DNA from: Vespa crabro | Taxonomy: Eukaryota; Arthropoda; Insecta; Hymenoptera; Vespidae | DNA: 64,000 nucleotides | Reading direction: 5' to 3' | Assembly (NCBI RefSeq): GCF_910589235.1 | Contig: NC_060956.1 | Location: 10,490,499-10,554,498, forward strand | Notes under the pieces: model-generated | Told to the model about the DNA's origin: nothing | Database searches by the model: none | The model's input: the letters and a program-made list of their open reading frames with translations, nothing else | Made by a program: the position numbers and the translations under genes | In this document: positions 15,741-28,362 of the stretch, piece by piece | Position numbering within the stretch: the first letter of the stretch is position 1 | Layout of the letters: each line of letters begins with the position of its first letter

Positions 15741-17529
15741 GCCTTTCGTGGGAAAAAGAGATCGTGAGAAGGAAAAGGAGTAACTCGACGCATAGATCTT
15801 GGATGCTTGTTATATTCGCTTCTTGCATCCTTATGAGAAGTTCTCTACTTTCTCTTCCTTCTCTCTCTTTTTTCTTTCTGTATCTTATCTCTTCGTCCTT
15901 TATATTCTTTCGCTTGCTCTAGAAAAGCACCTTCTTCGCGTTTGTCTTAAGGGCTTTAATTTATCTGTGAGATTCTTACTTTTTTCAAATACATATTTTC
16001 AATGGAGATGATTACTTATATGAACAGAATAAATTTGTATAAAAATGGAACATGCAATATAACAAAACATAAAATTTAATGACTTAAATCATTTTTATTA
16101 TCAGCGAGCTAAATATTAAAACACGATTCAAAGTTCGAGGAAATATTAATGTAACATTTACGAAATATTATTGATTAAAAAATAATATCTATTATAAATT
16201 ATCGATACGCGGAAAAACGAAATATTACAATGCATTGTTTAAATTCGAGAGAACATTAAAAATTCTCTACAAAATATTACTGAATTATTAAATAATATTG
16301 TTATTAATAATACGATAAAGTTGCAAATTCACTGTATATTTTCATTTTATGTATCAAATATATTTAAAGAAAAAAATACTCTTAAATTTAACTACATAAT
16401 TGAAAGATAAAAGATATAAAAATAAAGAAGATAAGGAAGAACTGTTGTGGCTAGAAGGTTACAATTTTTCTTTAAAAAGGCTAAAGATAAAGAGAAAGAG
16501 AAAAAAAGAAAAAGAGAGAGAAAGAGAAAGAAAGATAGATAGTGAACTTTTCAACTTTCTCTGTCGCGCCGCAGAATTAAAATATGCACCTCGAAGCGTT
16601 TTTCACACTCCTGCAGTTTCACGTGAAGGAAAAGGTTTTCCATTCATTCTGGGACCCTCCTCCTTCGCCCTTCGTTGTCTTCCTGCGAAGGGGGATATCA
16701 CAGTGTATGCTCAGGAATGCGCTCATATCGCGTCCCTCTTTGTGTCCCTGCCATTCACTCATAAACAATACAACGAAGAATGATGAATACCGAATAGTCT
16801 CGCGTCTACTCGGCTTCGTGCTGTCACGTTGGACCACCGACATGTCAGGATCCTTCTTTTCCTTAAAAGGCGCTCTCCTTTCAAAGAACAAAGGAAGAAT
16901 CTTCTGAAAAAGACTTTCTGTATTCCCACACTGCATATATATTTTTTTTCTTTCTATCTTGTAATTCACTTTCAATTCAAGCCGAAATGCTTTTTTATAT
17001 GTATATATTATACATGTGTATTTAATATAATGTATATATAAATGTAATACGTGTGTATATTTTGATACTGATGTTTGTAATATATCTTGTATATAATATA
17101 TATATTTTAATATATATAGTTTGCATATTTTGATCTTTGTAGTATTTCTTATGCACGAATCTTTAAATAAATATTATATATGTATTCCTATGTAATCCAA
17201 ATTTTTACATATATTGGGTTGACTTGTAATACATTCCTTTCATTAATGAATCAATTCAATGCTTTAGAACTTTATATGATTTTAATCTCAAAATATATTC
17301 AATACAAAGAAAGTTGTATAACTTCAAATTAATCGCAAATTTTAATTATATCTATTTTAATTTACTTTGCGATGTATGAATAACAGGAACAATGTATTGT
17401 CAATTAATTAAATAATATTATTAACATTAGTGAAAACTAAATTAATTAGATAATATTATTACGTAATTTACTAAGAATTATCCCCTATGATTCTTAATTC
17501 AATTCCCTTGAATTTATTGATCTTAATTC

Positions 17530-17530
<1 letters not shown>

Positions 17531-17580
<50 letters not shown>

Positions 17581-17582
17581 AT

Positions 17583-17613
<31 letters not shown>
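17531..17613. repeat. (AT)n microsatellite with central ATT units
   Basis: Two AT tracts separated by a few ATT units, immediately left of the GC-rich island at 17.65 kb. Confidence 0.94.
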
Positions 17614-17619
<6 letters not shown>

Positions 17620-17655
17620 TGGTAATATTTAATAAAACTGGTTAACATATAAGAA

Positions 17656-17975
17656 ATGAAGTGCAAGTTTCGAGAGGATGACCCGCATCGATCTTTCGAC
17701 CGGACGGATCGGGTTCTCGATCACGGTATGACGATAAAGTTGGGAAGAGTTCGAAATAAAAGGACTACCCTCCGGATGATCCCCGGCGAACCACCCAGAG
17801 GTCAATCGCCGCATCCGGCTTTAATTAATTGCGTTCGGCTGCGTTTAAAGAACCTGTATCCTGCCCTACGCGGCAGCTCCACGATAACTTCTAATAATTC
17901 GATGATGCGGGAAAGGGTTATCGTTGCAGGAAATCGTCTAGCCGGTAACGTCCTTATTTATTCATCGCGACGAAT
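17656..17975. other. GC-richer island in the AT-rich desert, candidate regulatory element
   Basis: About 300 bases with clearly higher GC than the flanks and a TTAATTAATT site at 17821-17830 of the kind homeodomain proteins bind. A 132-codon plus-strand frame crosses it, but the peptide has no recognisable domain and the opposite strand is also partly open, so I do not call it a gene. An enhancer, an untranslated exon or a lineage-specific gene are all possible. Confidence 0.35.
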
Positions 17976-19076
17976 AATTGTTGAGAAATTATTGATTCTA
18001 TTATCACTCTCAAAAATTGAAAATAAAGAAAGAAAAAAAAATACCAAAGAATAATATAAAAAGTTATATGATGAAAATTTCAATCGAACGTAAATAAATG
18101 TTAAAATAAAATCGTTCTTAAAAAATTATCACAAAAAATATTTGATAAATGATAAAATATTTAATTAATATTATTTTGAATGTTAAATAATTATTTAATA
18201 TATTGACATTTAATTTTTAATTTATTTTTAATATTTGTTTAATATTATATAAGATATTTAAATAAAATATTAAATCGGATTTATATTTATATCCATTAAA
18301 TTTTATTATTTTGACGGATTATTATATTCGCGAAAGTCGATTATAAAGCTAAATAAACACCATTGAAGAATCATACACGTTCGATTTTTATGGAGATTCG
18401 CTAATAATATATCTCTCACGCGATGCGAGTCGCACTAACGTTGACCATTACAATAAATTCCTGACTACTGTATCATATCTTGAGGGAAATTAGTAACGGC
18501 GAAGGCTGTGAAACCGCATGACGTTACCACGTACTGCGCTGTGTACATTCGACTCTCCTTTCGTAAAACTAACAACTACTAATGTGGTGGATTGTACGAG
18601 AAGCGAAGCAAATCGTATCATGTTAGCAAATAAGCAATCTCGAAATCGTATCGTCTTTAAGATTTATCAGAGAATTTTTGTCATAAATGATACATCAGTT
18701 GTCATCGATAGAAGACAAATTGCGCCAATATTTCCGAAATCGTACATTTCTTTTCTCTATTAACTCATTATGACGTAATTTAAATTCTATTTCACATACA
18801 CATATATCTGTCATTGTTTCGATACAAAATTAATTACTAATTATAAGTTATAATATAAGAGTTTTATACATTATATATAATAATATTTTCTTGTAGATAT
18901 AAAAAAAAAAAAAGGAAAAGAATTGAATTATAAAATCGAAATATTTTTAAGTCTTAAAAAATATTTATTATTATATTAAATATGTATTAAGTACTATTAA
19001 ATATGAGTTGAAGTATATTAGTAGAATTATTATTTAAGCTATTAAAAATATTTGAAACTATTTTATACAAAAACCA

Positions 19077-19092
19077 TCTCTCTCTTTCTCTC

Positions 19093-19144
<52 letters not shown>
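19077..19144. repeat. (TC)n microsatellite
   Basis: TC repeat with periodic TTTC interruptions on the left and pure TC on the right. Confidence 0.95.
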
Positions 19145-19146
<2 letters not shown>

Positions 19147-21322
19147 GAATCTTCGCAAATGTTCCCAAGTGAAAAGAGACGTGACCTCGAAATATTAGGA
19201 ACCATCGTCGATTCGAGACTTCCTCTTAATCCCACCATGCCTTACCTCTTTACATACATGTATTCAAGTGATAAGTGGATTTTTTCTTTGCTTTTTTTTT
19301 TCCTTTTTTAATATTTCATCCGATGTTAAACGAAAAGCTCGTTGAAGGGTTGAAGAAAAAAAGGGTCGAGAGGATTCGAAGATGAGTACATCTTCCAGAC
19401 AAATCCATCTCAAGACGAAAGAAGAATAAGAGAAGAAGAGAAGTGAAATAAAAGGAGGATAAAAATGGAAGATCGTACTTGTTCGATTCATCGTCGTCGG
19501 TTCGCCTTCTTGTACTTTTCTTTTTTTAAATTTCTTTTTTTTCTTAAAAACGAAACAAAACTCACCAAATCCTCTGACCTTCTCACATCTTTTTCCGGCT
19601 ACAAAGAAGATCGTAGTAGATCGAGAAGTCCAGCTTTTCGAACATGAAGACGAACGTTTATCATCGAGCAGAAGAAGTCAATGCACTTACTCTTGGGAGT
19701 TATACACTGGGTGTAGTGTAACGAGCGACATGAGTGCATCTTTAGCTTGGTGCAATGTATGCAACGTGCCACTGACAATGAAACGTTCCTTTATTCTTTT
19801 TATTTCTTTTCATCTCTCTCTCTTTCTATATACACGTACATGTATACGTCTTTTTGCTTTCTTACAGACTAAAGGTAACTTTCTATATGAACATTGTTCA
19901 ATATTTCCTTTCACGTAAAAGTTACTTTCTTTCTCTTTCTATTTTATTTTCTATAATTTTATTTTCCATTTTAAATGGTATTATTTTTGGAAAATGAATT
20001 ACATTAAAACTTCTTACGTATTATTATACTTGAGCTTGATACTACTCATTTTATATATATATATATGTACCTACTTTCTCCACAATGGTAGTGTTATAAT
20101 TAGGTTACTTTCGAATAGTACATGAAGGTTTATTTTTTTATTCAATGATCTATACCTAATCTATACGTAACACGCTACCCGTTCTATTGAATATTTTTAA
20201 TATGAGCTTTCCTCTGCACGATATATGTGAAATTCTAACATAGATATTGCAAGTGGAGTATTAAATTAATCTGAAAAATATTAAATCTATAGAAAAATTT
20301 TATCCAATCATAGCGTAAAATTGTTTTTAAATAAAACTTTTTTTTATCTTAAAATCATTTTTTAAATAAAAAAATCCAAATTAATAAGGAGAAAATTTTT
20401 CATTATATTTTATATAAAATATATTGATTCGCTTTTTATCAGAAAGTTCATGTTAATGAACAAAGAAACAATAAATATAGTTAATCGAAAAATAAATAAA
20501 TCGAGAGTAGGTACTCGAAATTCTATGAAAAACGAGGTCTTAAGTACGAATCGACTTAATATACCATCTAACAAACACAACACAGCCCTGCCACCGGATC
20601 GTTCAGGTATGCGCTTGCAGCTGTCCTCGGATTCCAAAGAAGGCGCGCAAGAGCGCATCGGTATTTTAGAATAGAAGCCCGTTTCGAATAGTCGACAGAA
20701 AGAGAAAGAGAGAGGGGGAACTTCCTTTAAATTTTTTCCTATTTGAAATATTTTCTACAATGAAGAAAGAAAGAAAGAAAAAAAAAAGAAGTTTGCATAC
20801 TACCGAAAATGTTATCGTATTTCCTCGACTAAAAAATTTTTTCTTCAAGATAAAATCTTCATGGGTTTTGCATTCAAAACATTACATGTTTGCAAATTTG
20901 AAATATTTATTCATTTTTGGAACTTCTGTGTTTCGTACAAATGATTTATTAAATCTTTATAAATAAAAAGATATAGAATGATTATATCAAATATTGACTT
21001 GATCTATCAAATTCACATTTAAATCTAATATTAATGTCATACATACACACACATACACACATACATATCTAATCGTATGTTTTAATATCTTGTATAAGAT
21101 ATCTTATCTAATTCTTAAACTAACTAAAAAAAGAAATTATTAACTTTATTTTATAAATAATAACGGTAATATGCACGAATATTAAAGAGAATACTCTTTC
21201 TCGGCCATTTCTTTTTATAATCGAAAAAGATATGTATATCTCAGATAATGATTATTATATTTAAAACGAGCTAAAATAAGATACATATATATAAATTTTA
21301 ATAAAAATACAACGTTATAAAA

Positions 21323-21325
<3 letters not shown>

Positions 21326-21371
<46 letters not shown>
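21326..21371. repeat. (AT)n microsatellite
   Basis: About 23 AT units without interruption. Confidence 0.95.
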
Positions 21372-21372
<1 letters not shown>

Positions 21373-22782
21373 TTTTCACGAAAGATATGAGAAGAGAAAG
21401 AAATCAGTTAGGAAAAACAATATTCGTAATAGTTATACAGGATGCATTCGAGAAGCACATTTAAGGCAGAAATCATTTCGATGGGACGATCGAATGAACG
21501 GAAGTGTGCGTAATAACGAACTACCATTGGCTATACGTGACCAGAATACCTTATATTCTTACACATAAGAATAACTTCTATTCTTACACATACCAATTGT
21601 ATATCAGTATATGTAAGTTCTCTATTTTTCTCTGTCCGTGTTACGACCATTGGACGATCCGCTCCGTTTCGGACCGCTACGAATTCCTCGGTGTATCGTC
21701 CGAGTAGGAGTGGTCGTCTCTTTTGTAGAATTTCACTGAGAGCCAGAGAATACACGTGCCTGCTCACACATATCTAAAAACATATAGGATACAGGAACAG
21801 AAACTTCCTGTTGCAAACGACTGCTTCGTCCTTCCGCTGTGTCGCGAATAATACACATATGTGTTATATATATGAGTTTATGTAAACGTGTGTGTAAGTC
21901 ATAATTTCACACCGATCAAAGAATCAAGGACTTCTATATGGTTATTTCTAGGTCAAGATTGTCACTGAAATATTTAGAATTGTATTTTTTATTATTTCTT
22001 TTCTTTTTTTTCTTTTTTGTTTCACCTATATTCTAAAATAAATATGATCACTAAAATAAATAATCACCTATATTCTAAAATAAAAATAAATATGAAAGAA
22101 GAAAGTCAACTTATTAAAAAAATAAAAGTAACGTTAGGATAATTGTTTTACCATTCGATAAGATAATATTATTATGAAAAAAAAGATATGCAAAACGATG
22201 CGATTGATAAGAAGAAACTTATGATTTTTATCAGGTTATCAAGACTTCGAATGACGTAATTTGAATCGATAATAAGGTGAATAAACGATTGATTAATAGG
22301 AAGACAAATAAAGATTTGCCTATGAGTAATTTGAATGGTAGATGTATGATAATCTACGATTAAATGAATAGCGATCAATGTATAAAAATGAATTTTGCTA
22401 GATTTGATCACAACGATGTTACATGTGTGTTTGAAAATTCAGAAATCACAAATATCGATAAGTTTATTAAATTGATTTATGCTTCTTATCTTATTTAACA
22501 AAAAAAGAAAAAAAGACGCCGACGATTTACGTGAGTTAAAAAGTTTATAATTCAGAAATATCGATAAGTACATAAATTTGATTTATTTGTATTAATCTGC
22601 TTAATACATAGAAAAAAGAGAGAGAGAAAGATAGAGAGAAAGAGAGAGAGAGAAAGAGAGAGGAAGGCAAAACCATTATTTAGTATACAATAGATAACCT
22701 ATTCTAATTTATAGATAAAATAAATTATAGAACACAGCATAAAATCTACAGATATAGATTTACTTGTATGTATATGTATATT

Positions 22783-22787
<5 letters not shown>

Positions 22788-22826
<39 letters not shown>

Positions 22827-22866
22827 TATATATATAAAAATATATATATAAAAATATATATATATA

Positions 22867-22908
<42 letters not shown>
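22788..22908. repeat. (TA)n array with higher-order AAAAATATATATATAT units
   Basis: Pure TA tracts flank about four tandem units in which AAAA interrupts the TA run about every 16 bases. Confidence 0.93.
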
Positions 22909-22909
<1 letters not shown>

Positions 22910-23051
22910 GTAGTACATGAACCAGTACGAAGTTAAACAAGCAGAGAGAAAAAAAGGACAGAAAGATGAGTTCGCGGAAGTCGCGATTGTTTCTGTTTAA
23001 TTTTTTAAGTCGCCCACGAGAGTTGCGACTTGATTATTCTCTCACCAGCTA

Positions 23052-23059
23052 TCTCTTTC

Positions 23060-23113
<54 letters not shown>
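23052..23113. repeat. (CT)n microsatellite followed by CA/GC repeats
   Basis: CT tract, then alternating purine-pyrimidine sequence (GCGCGCACACACACA) at about 23122-23156, which could adopt Z-DNA. Confidence 0.93.
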
Positions 23114-23115
<2 letters not shown>

Positions 23116-25304
23116 TCACGAGCGCGCGCACACACACACATGCGCGCACATACACACGTAGATACTCGCCCACACGATCTTCATCGGTTACGTGTGCGTT
23201 TACTTTCACGAAATAGCCTGCCAGTTTTGCTCGTTCGACAGATTACTCTTACGAAGTCTCAATAATGTAAGAATTTCATAAAATTCTTATTAAATTCGTT
23301 CGTTGTTTTAAGAACGTTCAAATTTTGTTTTATCGTCAACCCATGTAGAATTTGAAATAAGAACGAAACCCACGCGAGAACGATATCGTGATACAATTAA
23401 TGAGTAAATGACCTTGAGATGAATTTATACTTATTTAACGCAATTTTTGAAAAACATCGTTCATTGATTATCGTTAAAACGGTGAAAGAGACGCGACGCT
23501 TTACATAATCCGGTCATTGTCCCTATCGATGGCACATGACACCGTATGTAGAAATTACCGGCAATAATGATCCCACGCTTTATTCCGTGCTTGTTCAAGT
23601 TACACCCATCAACGAGGATGATTATTTGTGAAGTGTCTGACTTTGAACGATATTAAAAAAAAAAAGAAAAAGAAAACGCTAAAATAAAATAAAAAAAGAT
23701 AGACATTATGTGCACACAATTAAAGTTTCTACTCGAATTATTAATTTTTATAATAATATAATTTTTATGAATGAATATATAATTTTCATTAATTAATTTT
23801 GTTTAATAACTTAGAACTTAAAAGTAATCCTTTTAATCATCGAACTGTATAAAAAATAAATTGAAATTATCAACTCGAATTATTAACTTATTCGTCTCGT
23901 AAAATCGACAAAATTTATATCAACGAAGTATTCAGTAAGAACGGTAAAAATATTTTATGCAGATTTTCGTTAAGAATTCAATAAATTTAACGAATTTGCG
24001 TGAAAAGGAAATCTCGTAAACTGCGAAAAGTATATTCTATAATGCGTACGATGCAAAAGGTCAAACTAAGAATCCTTTTATTCTCTCTAAGAGTCCTTTT
24101 CGAAAGGCTCAGAGAAAAGTTCAGATATACATATAGAGGAGATTTTAACGAGATCTTAACGAGGTTCACTGTGCAGCAATCGTCATATCCGATCGTCCGT
24201 GCGTGATTATGCAACGCACGAAGGGTCTTCGACCACCACTCTACACATCCCACGTGTCGGTCAACAACGAGAACCTGACAAAGATTCTTGCACATCCTGA
24301 TACCGTCCAATTAAAATTTTATACACCCATCCCTTCTTCAACGAAATTCTCTTAAAATTTTTCTTCCAAAAAATGTGTGTATACTTTTCTACATATATCA
24401 TTATACAATATGACCATATAAAGTTTTATTATTATTATTTTTTTTTTTATTATTATTATTATTTTAACAATTAAACGTTTTTCTAAAAACGTTACAATAA
24501 ACATTTTGTAACACAAACATATTTGAGCAATATTTTGTTTAATATTTACTTCGTCGTTTACCATGAATATTCATCATTACTACCGATTAGCATTCCGTAC
24601 ATCATTTCATTTCACAAGAAGGACGTTCACCATCGTTATAATACGACGCAAAGTCATTCATAAGAAGCATCCACGAAACGTTATCGCGCACGTTGTTATT
24701 CACTTCAACGAAGTTGCGATATTTTCCTGATAGTTTCGTTAATATTAGATTGAGAAAACAGTATTTTGTGGAAAGGAACAAAAATATTTAGGAAAACTTA
24801 TGAACGCTGAAAGATTTCGACATTCGTATGATTTAAGTATTCGTAGCAAAGGTATACACATTTTCTCGAACGTTTGGAAAATTATTGAAGAAAGATAAAC
24901 TTCTGACAGGCAAGCTTGCAATGGTCGAACATTCTTCTATTTCCGGCGAATTTAGATAAGACTCGTATCCTGTCCGTATTTCTATCATTGTTTTAGCTCT
25001 TTTATATATATATGTACTTGTTCGAGTGTTCAGTAACTCCAAAAAAATTACTCATATCAAATATTTGAAAAATGTAATAATAAATGATTTAAATTATAAA
25101 CATATATCCTGATCCTATATAATAATAATAATAATAATTTTATTAAGAAAGATCGTAAACATTATGTCCGATTAAACGTAGCAGATAAAATATATACAGA
25201 GAACGTACATTTTTCTAACATGAAAAGAATTTTATAATATTAAGAGAACGAGAAAACGATGAAATTTATATCAACGGTCTAATAAAAGTGAAAAATAACA
25301 TGAC

Positions 25305-25838
25305 TTACGTTTTCCGGCTGTGACGATCGCCTCTGCCGCGGCACACAGAAGAGCGGCACGCCGCTTTCCCTCTTCCTCTCCAATATAGCGACTTCCCGTT
25401 TTCTTTGCACAAAAAAACGAGGATCACCTTCCTTTTCGGTTTCCTGTTTTTCTTCTTTTTTGTCACACGGTAGGAAATAACAACGAGTAATAGGAACAGC
25501 AAATGTTAGAACTAAAATGATAACTCACAAAGGTTCACCTATCATCGATATATCTTAAGTATCTTAAGAATTATCTTGATCCTTAATGTTCTCTTCTTCG
25601 TTTGCCAAAGGACGTAGAAAAAGGGACAAACTTGGAAAACATGACTTCGACGACTCGGAGTGTTCGACGTCACGATATCGACGACGCATCGATTCCTCGT
25701 AACTCGATCCCTTCGCTTCTTTTCTCCCTACCCTTGCTTATCTTTTTCTTCGTTTCTTTAAGATGGTGTGCTGCCTTCTTTCGATACGAGAGTGCGCGCG
25801 CGAGCACACATACATAACACACACAGGATAAATAGGGG

Positions 25839-25881
<43 letters not shown>

Positions 25882-26570
25882 GAACACAGGTAGAAAAAGA
25901 AAGAGAGAGAGAGGAAGAGAGAGAAAAGAGAGAGAGAGAGAGAGAGAAGGAAACAGAACAAGATCTAGCTTTGTTTACCTCTTCTTCGCTTAACGAACTC
26001 TCTTCGCGTAAAGAACAGTGACACGTTGCGGAAAAAAAGAGAGAGAGATATAGAGAAAAAAAATAAAGAATTTCACGAGGAGTACATTCGTTGTTCGTAT
26101 AGAAACACAATGTGCGTATCCGTGGGACGACGACGAGGTAGAGGGTTCGTCAACCCGGACGTGATCACTCGACTCACTCGTAGCAGATCGAGGACTTTCG
26201 GTAACGGTTATCCCGATTTCCGATCTGATCCGACTCGTTTCTTTCAAGAAAAAGACGATGAAATAAGAATTAAATGAAACACTGTTATAATGCGATATTG
26301 CGTTATACACGGTATTGGTTAATAAATATAATTAATATAAAAATGTATTTTACACGAGAACGAATTCTGTTTGGGAAAAAGGAAAGCAAACAGAAACAAT
26401 GCTAACAGGTTACGCTCCGGAGAACGACTGAGGCGCCCCATTGCTCACTCTTTCGCGGAGACTCTCCCACTCTGTTTGACTAGTCACTATCCCTACCACC
26501 AGGACTGAGGAACGCGTGCCGACGCGCGAGTCTACTTAGATCTAAAGGATCGATATCGATGCCATATACT
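25305..26570. other. GC-richer block with GA tracts, candidate promoter or untranslated exons
   Basis: Contains GC-rich stretches at 25310-25395, 26110-26260 and 26400-26570 and a compound GA tract between. On the minus strand there is a strong donor consensus (AAAAC before GTAAGT, with GT at 25307-25308) and another (AGAG before GTAAAC, near 25975). This is consistent with 5' untranslated exons of a minus-strand gene whose coding exons are not in the window. No protein domain is visible in any frame. A chance concentration cannot be excluded. Confidence 0.3.
25841..25951. repeat. Compound (GA)n microsatellite
   Basis: GA tract, a short break (CGAACACAGGTAGAAAAAG), then more GA-rich sequence, inside the GC-richer block. 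Confidence 0.94.
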
Positions 26571-26686
26571 ACATCTATCTTTTTATTTCTTTTTTAAATA
26601 GTTTATGTTTTGTAGATTTAGACAAACGAATTCTTTAGTGTAATATTAAATATTCTTTTGTAGTAAGGTATGAATAAATTTGTGTA

Positions 26687-26707
26687 CATATATATATATA
26701 TGTAATT

Positions 26708-26742
<35 letters not shown>
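26687..26742. repeat. (AT)n microsatellite beside Tc1 element 1
   Basis: Two AT tracts around TGTAATTTGT, about 80 bp left of the transposon end. Confidence 0.93.
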
Positions 26743-26745
<3 letters not shown>

Positions 26746-26822
26746 ATGTATTATTTAAATTTATTATTTATTGATTTATTGATATATTTGATTTTTGACT
26801 ATACATTATTTCAATTTAAGTA

Positions 26823-28360
26823 CAATTAGTCAAAAAAATCTCCGTACACCGTACTAAAATTTTCTTAATGTTGTCTATTTCCAATCAAAATGTAAATATA
26901 AATAATTTTTACACTAATATATTCAGAAATATAATATTTATTATTAATGAAAAATACAAAAACAATACATTTATTTATCGACAAGTAAAATAAAGAAAAA
27001 AACAAATAACAAAAATAAGGTTAAAAAAGTTTCCGTGCATATAATTTTATTAATCGTAATATTTTAAATTATTTGGTTCACTTTTCACTTTAATTACTTC
27101 TTGTAATCTTTTTGGTATCGTGTCAACTAATTTTTCAGTCACACTATGTAATTCCATAGGGTTCATATCGAGTGATTGACGGGGTATGTGAAGTTGCTTC
27201 GGAACATTATAAAATATCCATTCCTTTATTTTTTTTGCAGTATGTCAGTTTTTTGATCGTTATATTGTTGAAAGATAAACAGTCCTTCTAGATTTTATTT
27301 CATTGTACTACTACTTAAATTTTCTTTCAAAATATTTAAGGTAGACATTTTGATTTATAATTTCGTTAATAAATGTTAAATTTCCAACTTCCGCTATATT
27401 CATGTACCCCCAAACTATCATGCAACCACCTCCATGTTTAATTGTTGGACTTAAATTTTTACATTCCAATTATGTATTTGTTTTTCTTCAGGCTTTAGTG
27501 TATCCGTTTGAAGTAAAAATGTTAAATTTACATTCATCACTGAATATAACATTATTCCAGAAGTTTTTATCTTTGTTAATATGCGAATTTGCAAATTCCA
27601 AACGTTTACGTTTATTAGTTGCATTTATGAAAAGTTTTCTTATGGCTATACGGTCATTGTAACAGCTTTCCTAAATATATTTTGAACAGTTTCAGGCACT
27701 ACTTTAATATTATAATCAGTTTCAATCATATCTACCAATTTTGGAGCACTTGTACACATTTCACATTTTATTGTCCGTGAAATAGCACATTTATGATGTG
27801 CTTCTAATTTTTGAAGTCTTTCTTTTCGTCATCGATTTTGCAGTGATCCAGTTTTTTTTATCTATCAAGAACGTACTGTACAGAAGAGTGCGATTTTTTT
27901 ACAATTTGATCAATTTTTCTTAATGTTGTATCTTCTTCTCTTAATTTTACAATTAACTTGCGAATTGCCATCGCTATTTCCATTTTTGGGAAAATGTTAT
28001 CATGTATAATCTTTTCTGCCAGACGAGAAACTAACTTGTATTTGACTTTGAAATATTTTGGAACAGTGTTTGGAACACTTAGTCTTGTTTGTAAAAATCT
28101 TGCTGAATTTACGATATTAAATTATTAAATTCAGTTTTGTACGCAGACTTTTCTAATATTATTTTTGTTATGTTTGTCTTTTTCTTCATTTTATTTGTTG
28201 ATAAATAAATATAATGTTTTTTCTTTTTCATTAATAATAAATGTTATATAACTGAATATACTGGAATAAAAATTATTTATTTATTTATTTATTAACATCC
28301 CGTTAAAAACACTGTTAAAAAAATTTTAGTACGATGTACGAAGACTTTTTTGACTAACTG
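26823..28360 (-). mobile_element. Complete but inactive Tc1-like transposon, element 1
   Basis: The ends are inverted repeats of about 44 bp with a few mismatches, starting CAATTAGTCAAAAAAATC on the left and CAGTTAGTCAAAAAAGTC on the right read inward. They are flanked by TA target duplications at 26821-26822 and 28361-28362. Total length is 1538 bp, usual for Tc1. A broken transposase reading on the minus strand fills most of the inside. Confidence 0.93.
27050..28189 (-). pseudogene. Tc1-like transposase pseudogene (element 1)
   Basis: Fragments read in shifting frames on the minus strand. They include a helix-turn-helix-like start (LREEDTTLRKIDQIVKKSHS), a clear first catalytic block (VIFSDECKFNIF), a HGGGCMIVWGYM block that is standard in Tc1 transposases, and remnants of the second (QYNDQKTD) and third (LDMNPMELH) acidic blocks. 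At least four in-frame stops and several frameshifts break it, so no functional protein can be made. The catalytic acids are still recognisable, so decay is recent enough for family assignment. Internal ORFs on the plus strand are shadows. Confidence 0.88.
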
Positions 28361-28362
28361 TA

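Larger units (their letters stand above)
16550..25300. other. No gene recognised (left desert, part 3)
   Basis: A GC-richer patch at 16560-16880 is open in several frames on both strands, but none gives a recognisable protein. The island at 17.65 kb and the repeats listed separately are the only other structure. A CACGTG site lies at 24251-24256. Confidence 0.55.

Noticed and set aside
15409..15828. Minus-strand frame of 139 codons, S/F/L-rich
   Set aside because: Antisense of a purine tract.
16400..16975. Overlapping frames of 107-127 codons on both strands
   Set aside because: Open in three frames at once, which indicates local base composition; no known domain in any.
17212..17250. TATTGGGTTGACTTGTAATA, resembling a mariner terminus
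   Set aside because: No matching inverted end or transposase fragment found nearby; one end alone is too weak.
27402..27662. Plus-strand frame of 86 codons
   Set aside because: Shadow of the minus-strand transposase in Tc1 element 1.
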